From Argyresthia goedartella (taxonomy: Eukaryota; Arthropoda; Insecta; Lepidoptera; Argyresthiidae), in the NCBI GenBank assembly GCA_949825045.1, contig OX463820.1, positions 6,336,501 through 6,400,500 on the forward strand: a stretch of 64,000 bases of DNA. The letters are read 5' to 3'. Made by a program: the position numbers and the translations under genes. Shown here one piece after another: positions 47,601 through 59,600 of this stretch (its first letter is position 1; every line of letters starts with the position of its first letter). Under the pieces are notes generated by a model that had not been told where the DNA came from, did not search any database, and saw only the letters and a program-made list of their open reading frames with translations.

Positions 47601-50600
47601 AGTGGGTTTTCGTGAGTGTCTGAAGCGCCGAGATATACCTCGGTTCCTAACCTTTATATCAACCAACCCCAAACTCCAAAACTATCCTTGGGTCGTTAGA
47701 AAAGAACTTGTAAGTCAATTAATCTGAGTCTGAGTCTGGGCTTGGAGCGACCCTAAATTCCTTTTTCCTTCACCATAGGGTTCCTGGATTGGCTCTTAGG
47801 ATATTCGCGGGCTAATCCTCTCCTCATTCCTTTCGAGTAGCGAGTTTTGAAATTCCCACACACACAGTCATTAAACATTCAAGCACATTCAAATCAAACT
47901 CAACCATTTTCGAGTGGTGTCGATAATGGACGTGGTATAACACTAGGTTTTTAGACTAGGCTAGACAGGAGTTTAGTTGCGGCTAAACCTAGGTTGGCAG
48001 GGCATAGGGAGACTGTTTGATCGATGAGGTTCCGCGGATGGAAATAACAAATTCAGAACAAAGTTAAACCGCTGTCAACACAGATAACATATCCTGTTGA
48101 TATTTTGACATTTGAGTGTTGTCGGGGACGCGCGAAGAGATCAATTTACAGTCTAAAGTTCATTGTTTAGGTCCGGGTAGGTGTTTTGCATTGCCTTGGG
48201 TCAGGTTGGATTCAAGTTGCATCTTTAAATTAAATGTAAATTTCGCTGGAGGTCTAATGTGTAGGCTGAGTCGGTATATATGATTTGGCTCAGCCCAGGA
48301 CGTGCTGAGGCTAGTGGAATTCATAGTTCGGTACTTATCGAACTATGCACTTCGCTATGGTGTGGGTTAGATCTCCTAAAACAATAATGCTTGCGTTTCT
48401 ATAACATCCAGCTCAAATTGCGCAGAGTTGAAGGTTTCAAAACGTTACGGACCTTTTGAGGTAACCGCTAGTTCAGAACCCATTTCGGAAAATCAAATCG
48501 CAATTGTGTAAAGCGGTCATTTCGGATCGTTATTGCCGTGAACCAAATATATAATTGGAACCACCACAAGCCGCTACTAGCGAGCACATGAAATATCAGT
48601 GAGTACTCACGTCGTAAAACTACGACGGATATCTATACGATATCACAAACAAATATTATAAACTGTGGTCGACCACTAAAAACTAAAAGAAGTTCCAGCG
48701 CCCATATATACAAAAACCAGATGGTGCCATCAACCATAAAATATAACAACGATCGTTCTGGCGCAATACACCGCTGACTGATGCGAATTACCGGCTCGCG
48801 GACATATATGCTTTCTCTGTCTAACTTGAAACTGTAACTTCCTGAACCAAACTTCGTTCGACTATTGTACGCCTAACGAATTTCTGGACGAACGAGAAAT
48901 TCAGACTTAACATTCTTAACTTACAAATCTTACAGCTGAATCGGGTCCTCTCATTTTGGGATAGATAGAATAGACGATCATAGCTACTGATAGCGGCGGC
49001 TCGACCTTAGCCTGTTTGCCGGTACATCATTTACTAATTATTTCGTGCTGTTGTCTAACACTAAACTGGTCTTCGCCATTGTGACCTATGTTTGGCAGGG
49101 TACGTACAACTGTGATCCGTTAGTGTTCGGCCCGCTGTTCGCCATAGCCAGCACGCCTCGTCCCGCGTGATGCAGGTTGGGCCGCAGCTCGTCTTCGAAA
49201 GGCTTCTTCCACACCGACTCGCCGCCGAGACCCGAGCCAGTCGGGTCCCCGCCTTGGATCTGGTGAGGGCGTTGGTTGGGTTTGACAAGGTAGTGCAATA
49301 AATCTAGAAATGTGTCAGAAGTTGAAAAAATGTATACAAAAAGGTTTGACAATATCAGAATTATACATTTCCAGTAGTTTTATTGAAAAAGATAGCATTT
49401 GACACTATGGCTTGTATTTTCACTGAACTCACGACCAAAATTAGCGTTTTGACAGTTCATAAAAAGTATCTATTTCGCCTACCAGACCAATAGCGAATTT
49501 ACATCTTTAGCGTTTGGGAAGATGCTGGCGATGATGCATTCGTTCATTGTTCATAAAGAGCGCAGTGTTCCGAAATAATAATAAATCGCACCTTCAGTAC
49601 AGTATCGACTCAACTCAAAATTTTGGGTTTTGGCTTTTTGAGCTAGACCGACTCAAAACTCACTGCTCAACAAAATGGCTCAGTCAAAAAGAGAAAAATG
49701 ATAAGTGGAACGCAAGAAAAATATATCGGTCTCTCTCGCACTTACCTCCCGCGCCCCGTGATTTTACCGCAAGAAAGACCCAACCAGTACAGTGCCGATA
49801 TTCGACGGAGTGTGGTACGGTCGTGCGTGGGCGCATTTGTAAATTTGTCGTTATTGTACAAAAACTCAGATACCTATGTATCAAATTTTTATTTTTGTAC
49901 TGTAACGACAAATTTAGAATGACGCCTTTCTATCACAAATAAAACCTAAAATTTTTGGTGTAACATGTATTGCGTCCTTATTTCACAATATATTACTAAG
50001 TAAATGATTATTATTATTGCATGAAGAGACTTATGAAAGTTGAGGAAGCGAGAGATGTATGCCAGGATCGTAGCAGGTGGAGGTCTTTGGTCTCTGCCTA
50101 TCCCTCTTCCGGGAAATAGGCGTGAGCATATGAATGTATGCATATTACTAAATGTTAATTTGATAATTCGAATTAGTTCATTTTTGTATTAAAATTGTTA
50201 CGAGTATAAATATCTATAGTGGTATTAGGCCATTATTGGATGATAAATGAGTCGTGAAAAATATTTAAATGCCTAGTTCACATTGCTTTAAACCATCGCG
50301 AATGAATTTCAAAATCATCGCGCGGCGGTTGTTAACCTTTATAGTGAAGTTCATAAAGGCGTCGGCATCATCAAAGCGAATGACACCGAAGTTTATAGTC
50401 GTGCCGCTACCTATAAAAGCGGTAGTACTCTATTTTATTTACTCATTGAGTAAGTAGATAATTTCATCAGCTCTCATTTATAATTTTCAGAAAATGACTT
50501 CGCACTCACGATCTAAAAAAAATATAAAATTATTGAACAGCATAATAAAAGTCAACTCAGATGCCAATGCCACGGATGAAAACATCCCGCTATTAAAAAT

Positions 50601-53600
50601 AATGTAAGATTTGCTATTTTCAACTAACTACAACAACTAACACAAGCTGTAGTCTTCTATACATTACATTACACTAACCAGGGAATCTGCTAAGCGCGGT
50701 TGCTTGAAACTGTTCTTCGATGGCTTACTATTTTGGCTTTAAGCGATAGGTAAGTAAATGTAACATTTAATTTTGAGTCTACCTCCTTCTCCACATCAAC
50801 TGAGGTCTAAACAACTTCGGTAGACTACCACAATTCAACAATGCATTCAGATGAGAGCGACGCTTATCTATGCGACGATGATCCCACGTACAGTCGAAAT
50901 AACAGTAATAGCAGAGCACGTTCTCCCAGTACAACATCAACCATGTCGGTGAGTTCTGCTTCTGCTGATACTGCTACTGATGCTGCTGTTGCTGATGCAA
51001 TGAGACCGCGCAAACGAAAGGCAGACCCAGCAAAATGGTCAGCACCCACAAGCATCAGCCAACAGTGTATCCCATGGACCCGTTCGCGGAAGAGACGATA
51101 GCAGAAGGAGTGTGCCGCATGGAAACACTGGCTGAGAGCAGACGCGACATATAGTGCAACCTGGTCCAAATGGATATGAAGCACAACAGCAAAAAAGCCT
51201 TGACTTTCATCAGAAAGCTGAACTGCGACAACAAGATCAGCAACGCCTCAATAAGGGACAACCGGCGGGACGGGCCCCACTATCCAAACTGTCAAGCCAG
51301 CGTTCAGTTGAGGATGGTCTTCTCTTCACCCCTTTCAACCTGTCAGAACTTTAGTTCTGCTGCTTATGGCCAGGTTTACCTGGCCATAAGCAGCCTGAAG
51401 GAAGGAAAAGCCCCAGGGATAGAAGACATCAGGGGGAGTTGGTTACTGCAGTTCTTCAATCACTGTTCACTCAAGCATGGAATGCCGGCCGAGTTGAGCA
51501 AGACACAGGTTGTTGCTCTCTTGAAACCCGGCAAGCCAAAAGTTAACGCCCTATAGCGTCGCTGTGCATACTGTACAAGCTGTTTGAAAGACTGATCCTC
51601 CAGATCATAGCACCGTCAGTCGACCAAAAGCAGATCCCTGAACAGGCTGATTTCAGAGCTGGTAAGTCGTACACAAGCCAGGTTCTGAACTTCACGCAAC
51701 ACATTGGGAAAAGCTTCGAAGCTTCAGAGGCTGCGGGTGCGGTTCTTGTAGATCTGTCAGCTGCATACGACACAGTCAACCTACGCTCTACGCACTTCCT
51801 TACTAGGCCTTAGGCAGGCTAACGACAAAGCCATCGCGGTGGCTGACTACTGAAAGGATCTACTTTGATTCTCCCCAAATGTTTCCACACGAAGAAGAAG
51901 AACAGAAACCTTGGCTTAAACCTCTTTTGGCCGAAACCGAAACTGAACCTTCAGTCGGTCTCTGCACAGCATTTTTTTTTGCTGACACTCGTTCTATGCT
52001 AGCCTCACCATGAAATTCCTTATAGACCGGTGGAACTTGGTCCCGTTGTAGTATCCGCTATTGCAGTGCCGGATAAAGTTGTCGCAAGTCTTCGGAGTAA
52101 CATCGCAGTACAGCTCCAAGTTCAGGGGGCCCAAGTTAGTGATCACGCGCACGTAGCCTGAAACGGGAGATTTGTTAAACCACCCTATATAAGTATGGTC
52201 GAAAGAAGGAATACAAAGAGGAAAAATGCAGAAGCTTAAAAGTAGCACCGTAAGGGGAGAAAGGAAACGAACAAGAGAGGTGTATGGACCTAATCGATTT
52301 TGTCCTGAACTATGAACTGTCAATCTTAAACTAAGGATCAGAACCCACTTTCGTAACACGAAGGGCATAATCCATACCAGACACTATGGCCAACTACGTT
52401 GCTACATACCTTATTACAAACTGGAAAGTTTCAACTGAGGTATGAAGCTCAGATCAGAAACGGATTATCTTTAAAATAAAAAACAATAAAACTAACACCA
52501 AATCCAACAAAAGCGAGTAATTTACACTCATTACAAACGAACTAACCCTCAAGGAACTCGCGAAAAGTCAGGAACCTCAGAGGAAATAGAAGAAGCTGTC
52601 GAACATCTAAACAGGGCAATCGTCAGCAGTTACAATAGGTTGTGACCTCTAATAACTACAAAACCGTCTAAATACAGCTGTTGGAGCAGCAAGCTAGAGA
52701 AGACGCGAAAAAGCATGCGGCCTATTCAACAGGGCCAAAAACACAAAGCTGGAGAAAGACTGGAAAGCCTAGACTAGAGTGAAAACGGTTTCAAATGCAA
52801 ACCAGAAAATACTTCAGAGAATCATGGAGGAACACCTACCTGCAGCTCCATAAAAGGCGAGTCAAGTCAACCCCACACCAGAGGCATGGGCGGGAGCAGA
52901 GAACCTGATTAATGAAGAAAAAGTGAGCTGAAGAAAGGTGAAAGTGATGTTCCTTCCAAAACCTGGAAAGGACGACTACCCAGAACAAAAATCTTTCAGA
53001 CCAATAAGCTTGACATCTTTCCTTCTAAAAACGCTAGAAATATTGTGTGACAGGGACATAAGGGACGGATCTATAGGTACAAACACCATTCACCCACACC
53101 AACATGCGTACCAAACCGGAAAATCAACGGAAACAGCGCTACACGCGATGGACAGGAAAATAGAAAGCTCTATTTTCAACTAACAATCATGTCTAGCGGG
53201 GTTCATAGACATGGAGAGTGCATTTGACAAAAACAACTTCAGTAGTATCAGAACGGGGCTAGAACAATTAAGGACTAGTCCGCACCTGATACAATGGATA
53301 AACAAAATGAATCTAGGATGATCTCCTTGTCCATCTGCGATCAAATCAAATGCAGAGCAGCAAAGGGCTGTCCTCAGGCGGGAGTACTATCCCCACTCTT
53401 GTGGCTAATAGTAGCCAACGACCTCATAGTCCAATTAAGCACGAATCGGCTTTTACACGATAGCTTACGCTGACGATGTAACGATACTTGTAAATGGCCT
53501 ATCTATAAACACCCTCTTTGAACGCATGCATAGCACTGCGTAACATAGAGACATGGTGTGACAAACACAAACTCTCAGTAAACCAAAAAAATTTAAATTA

Positions 53601-56600
53601 CCTGGAATACCACCATCGAACCTCTTTGAGCAGCAGCAAGCAAAATCTGCGGCCCTAAGACTGTACAATACGGGACAATGGAAATGTCAACCAGGAGACA
53701 ACGGTCACTGAACCATTTTGGCAAAGGCACTTGAAGAAGTTACTGAAGCCACTGTAGGGGCAGACCGCATAAAAAAGCCTTTATTTTCAACAAAAAATGT
53801 GAAGTCATGGTAAATACAGAAGAGTTGACTCAGAATGTGGAGAACAACAAAATAATATGTCAGTCAAAGATATTTATTTGCAAAAGTAGGTGCTTATGAT
53901 GTTAGGTAGCGATGTGTAGCGACGGCTTAAAAAAAAGGATGTCTCACGGGGGGGGGGGGGGGGAGGAGGGGGGCATTTACTTGCCCAAACTAGACATCAA
54001 ACTTTCACTAAGCTTCGGAGGGGACACAACAGTGTTCCAGGTTCCAGAAACAGTTACTCTCCTACATGGGGCATTACAAGTAGTAGGAAGTGTTGTCGTG
54101 TAGCGACAAGAACCTAACCAGAACCTAACAAGAAACAACAACCAGAATAAAATTTAGAAATGACAGTTTATTATGTTGATTTACAATGACTATTTTTAAA
54201 AAAATGATATGAGGATGAGGATGAATGAGGTGACACAGGTTTTACAAAAATACAGGTACAAAAGATATAAAAAGGGGAGCGAAGGACACGGAGCGTAGGA
54301 GGGCAGAACAGGGAGCACGCGGCGGTGGTGCCCGGAGCCTGGAGTAGTGGCGAGTAGTTGGAGATCCGGTGTTGGTGTAGGATGTGGCTTGAAGGCAGCA
54401 GCACGTCAGGGTATCGATGGTTGGAGACGGCAGCACGTCAGGGTTTAGGTGGTTGGAGACGGCAGCACGTCAGGGTATAGTTGATTGGAGACGGCAGCAC
54501 GTCAGGGTATAGGTGATTGGAGACGGCAGCACGTCAGGGTATAGGTGGTTGGAGACGGCAGTAAGGCAGCAGCAGCAAACTGTAGGCGACTCAGCAGAGT
54601 CTCGCAGGATCCCGGGGCAGTGCGGCCCCGGGATAAGGCATTTAGGTGATGCTTCCTTTTCAAGAGCTGAAGCGAGACTCCCTTGATTTCAGCAATGTTC
54701 CGCTCTTATACCCTTTTTGGAGAGTTCTAAAAATTATTTAAATTAAAAGCAATTTTTGTGAATGGCCAAGAGGGAAAAAGTATTTTTGTAAAAGTATTGA
54801 CGTAAACATATCGGACCGCTAATGAGTTTGAATGGACATTGCCATGACAACCAGATAAACAACGATATCAAAATATGTCAGATTTTGATTTCAGGCTCGT
54901 AATAGAGAAAACAACAAGATAACAATGAAAATTGGGACAGTTACAGATACATAAAAAGGTAGCGCACCAGCGCGCACGAAGCCCGAGATTGCAGAGTTTC
55001 GGAGAAAGCCAAATACAAGGTCACCAAAGGTAAACCCCTTCGACATCGATTTAAAAGTGCTGATAGTGTGAAAATACGAAGTGAAAATGATTTGTTATTG
55101 TGTTCTTATGGCTTAAAACGTCACAGGGTCCTATGAAAATAAAGGTGATACGAAATATCCAGCTGTGAGATAAATGCAGACCATCAAAGCAGACTGGAAA
55201 ATGGCATGTAAGTAGCATAACACTACAGTGTAGAGGAGAAAGACATTGTCTTAAAAAAAGACTGCATCTCAACTCTTCGCACTAACAAAACCACTAACAA
55301 GCTAGCCAAAGCAGGGGCAAGCACGACAGCGATTTTCCCCCCTTTCCTTTTTCCTTTCCCTCAAAACAACCACAGACGACCAAAATAATAATAATAATAA
55401 TACCTTGGACACTATTTACACATTGACCTAGCCCCAAACTAGGATTCCCTGTATCTTGGGTACTAGACAACGATACACATAATTATATAGATAAATACTA
55501 TACTTAGATAGATAAACAACCATGACTACGGTACAAACATCCGTTCTCATCATACAAATATCTGCCCCCACCGGGACTCGAACCCCGGATATGATATGGG
55601 CGAAAAGAGTAGACTGCAAAAACACCAAATTATTTCTTAAGGAATATAATCATAAATTCACGACTCACTACTAACTGGTCTGATTACAGGCCACTGTACA
55701 CTTAACAAACACTTGAAAATTACAGGTGCAACAGACTGCTCCCTATGCAAGGGATGCATGGAAGTGGATGAGACCGTGGAGCACATGCTGCTTGCGTGCC
55801 CATCCACCATTGAAACCAGGATGGCAATTCTGGGTGAAACAACAACGACCTCGGAGCTCCCAGAACATCCAGGCCTCCTCCTCCTTGTGCAGGTTGGGAT
55901 GGCTGAACTGTGGGCCCTGGCCCAGGGGGTCTTCTTCAAGAAGAAGTAAAATTTCCCGATTCCAACAGATGGCGCTACACGCACATTCTCAATTCCGCCT
56001 GTATCCCACATCGCACAAGCGGTATTTCCACTGACCCTTCTTCTTGACGCGTTCGTATTTGACCTCGTCCTCGCATATGATGGCGTCTTCATGCACTGTC
56101 TCCGGCACCATGGCGGTGGAGGTGAAGCTGGCAGCCACCATGCCGGTTGAGTAGTGTGCCGCGTTGAATTTGTCCGCCACCTGCAACGTAATTTTAGGGA
56201 GAATGAGGAATAATAAAACGAGCGAAAAAATACTAACTGGGCGAATGACCACGAACAGCGGAATTGCCTGAAATGAGAGAAAAATTGTATTTTACTCGAA
56301 TTAAGGTTGTCTAGTTTCTGTTTTTCAGATTTATAGTTACTTCAGTTTTTAACACAATTTAGTAATTTTTTTAGTCAAAAACACGCTCAGTTTTCGCACA
56401 ATTCACTTTTTTTTTTTAAGATAAAACCAGTAATTTAGCCAATCAAAAAGTGGATTCATGGTCATATGTTTAATACTTATTTTACTACTCTTAGTTATGT
56501 AGCAATTTTTTCAAAAATGTGGCAGCCCGAGCAGCCATGGGACAGCCTCTTCGTCAGCACAGTGGACATTCTGTCTGCCCGTCTTTTCTCCCGCTTGGTG

Positions 56601-59600
56601 GCGCTGGTGTAGTTGGAGTCCAACTACACCAGCGCCACCAAGCGGAGGCAAAGAGTTTGATGCATCTGAGGTTAGGTTCAAAAACACTTTCAAATACACT
56701 TGATACTGGCAAAAGTAACCTCAAACGTGACGTCTTTGACACCTACTACACCAGCAGCGCCAACAATGAGCTTTTGAGAATCGGTGCCGCTTTACCTTCT
56801 TCCTACAAAGGGCGGGAACCACAGAACATTTAATAATAGGTTAGAAAGGCCCTATTCCATTTTTTGAACGGGAACCATCGTCGCCGCTCCAGCTGACTAC
56901 TACTAAAATAAACAAATACGTGCAAGGGTTCACATGTGTGCGTGAGGCAACAATACGGGCTCGCGATTGGCTAAGCAACTCACACCAACGCAACTGTTAC
57001 TGTCGTGCGTGTGTGCGTAAAAGCAATTTATTTTTCATACACGTTAGGGATTGACTAACGATAAACTTTTATCGATGTTTATATTTTTATTATCGATGTT
57101 AATTTTGATAACATAATGTAATATGTATTTTACTCAAATTGCTTATAATTTCGTCAAAAACTATCGGCAAAAACAAGGGACTAAGTTTACGGAAGCGATC
57201 GAAATAGGAATCGACATAAGAATCGAATCGAATAGGACATTATTCTGAAACACGGGAATAGTCGTGTTTATAATTTTCAAAATTTGTGTCATGGACGGTA
57301 ATATCGTAGGAAGTAAGGGACAGAACGGTGCGCTTTGATTAGCTCCCTTATTTCCTATGATATTACCATCCGCGACAAAAACCATACTTATTGAAACACG
57401 ACTTGCATAAGAACGATTGGTAAAATTTTAAATTTCATCTGCAGTCGTACCTATATTAGTATATGTATTATTATTTTGAAATTATTTTATTTTTACCTTT
57501 TGAGGGAATTAACCACTCACGGACCGATGCCACGATTTCGGGGCATTTGGCCGTTATAGTTTTTGAATTTTATTTCCATGAAATAGAATTCAAAATCGCG
57601 ATGCGTCAAATGTATGGCCGGTCCTGGAGTAATTAAAACTCATAACGTTTATCTCAATATTATTTATTGGCCTTGAAATAAAACATATTTATTAAGCAAT
57701 TGCCTTTTCGTTTCTTTTGAAACGTATTCTTTCAGTAAAAAATGCACTCTTATATTAATATATTTTTCAATGACGGCTTTCATTAGATCTGTGATATGAT
57801 TGCCAGTTGGGTACTCCCCAATCTGATGAAATGAGATGTCCTCAAATAATTTGGTGCCGACTAAACTATGTAGGATTTTTGTGACCAAAAAATCTTTGTT
57901 AAACTTTCTCGAATTATCTGTGTAATATCGGATTACCGATTCTGCTTTTTTGCAAATAGTAATGACATCATCCGAAGGATACAAGAGACCGCCTTTATCT
58001 TTACAAATGATGAATTTATGCTGTGAGGTACGCCAGCGAGATACCAGAGCACCTACACACACATCAAATTTAATTTTTTTCATTAAAACGTGAACAACAT
58101 TTCCCGCTATGTGACTAAGCACCTGTATACTGAAGCTAGACATGTTTTTGTAAAACTCAGCAAATTCTCGTTCTTCAGATCCATCGTCTTCATTGCCCTC
58201 TTCTAATTCATAAGTTGCATCTGTTGTCAAATTTATCCTTTTAACAGCAGAAGAACAATTGAGGATCGACAAATTCTCCAATGCTGTACAGTTGCCATTG
58301 CCGTAGTCTTTTAGCTCCACATGTACCAACAGTTTTTTATACGCAGCTTTAAATTGTCGTGCTGTTGGATTGTTATTTGCACCACCATGACATCTTATGT
58401 TGCAGAATAGAAGTTCGAGATGATCTTGGCTGACTTTATAAAAAGGAAAGAATAAAAGTTCTTTCGTTTCTATTAGTGTCCTGTAAAAATGCTTGACGGC
58501 CTGTACACAACCAAGAAAGCCCAAAAATCCGACTTTTCTTGGACTTTTTATCAACAACGTCCCATCTTGAGCTTTAAGGGTTGAAATATATTCAACCGCC
58601 TCATCCAAATAGTCGAATATTGTGGGAGCATTCCACTCATTTATAGCTTTCTTATAACCATACTGATTGAGGCTTCTAGAGTTAAAGATGTCAAACAAAT
58701 TATTGATGATTCTTAAAAATTTTGTTGTGGCAGAACTATCTTGAAAATCCGACATATTTAACTTTTCTTCACAAAAGTCAACAGCATCAGCCACATTCAA
58801 ACTAAACAGCTGGGTGGCCAACTTCACTTTCATTTTTTGGTTCTGGAAGTGAATGTGACGATGTCGTAATTTGTTACGTAAATGGAACTTTTCCTTTTCT
58901 TGAACTTTATTTAATTCTTCCAGGTAAGCCCACTGTATTTTTTTGCCGCTCGCATCCACAAATGTTTGGTATACCTGAAAAAGTATGAAACATTTTAAAT
59001 AAATGCTGTAAATTTTAATATTTAATTAAATTTTTGTATCATTATTGTTTATTAAAAATGGAATCTACCTGAAAAGCGTTTCGAATTAATTTTATCATAT
59101 GTGATGGATCCAATACTGACATCACTTCTTGTTTTGTGACGGGATGTTCAAATGTCATCTTGCCATTTTCAAAGGAGCAACCCAAAATTTTTATCATTGC
59201 TAAATTAGATGCACAACCATCAAACGTGAGCGACACTATCTTTACTCCTGTATCATGAATCCTTTCCAAGCATTGTTTTACTAGATCAGAGCGTTGATCT
59301 CCAGTTACACCATCAACAAGGAAGTAGGCTACAGGCACTTTAAAATTGCAGTTTATTCCTGTTACTAAAAATACCAAAGCCTCTTTAGCTTCAGTTATGT
59401 GGTCACTGCATTGTTTATTGCCAATTTCCACAAAACCATGCAACTTGTATCCATCCCACTCTATCCGGCGTCTAATTGCCATCTCATCCATTACAAGCCC
59501 CGCGATAATAGGGTATTTGGTTGATTCCACTTTCAATTTCAGTGCTGCAAATGATTCAGATGTAAAGCCGGGTTCTCCTTCAATACTTGAGTACCACTTT

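Noticed and set aside
46421..49071. Full LTR retrotransposon
   Set aside because: A promoter-like TATA/TCAGT pair is present, but no paired LTRs, gag or pol frames, or primer-binding site were found.
53912..54103. 63-codon plus-strand protein with poly-Gly
   Set aside because: The glycines come from the G run; the frame is chance.
56519..56833. 104-codon plus-strand protein
   Set aside because: It spans the palindrome and the P-element border, so it is a chance frame over two unrelated sequences.
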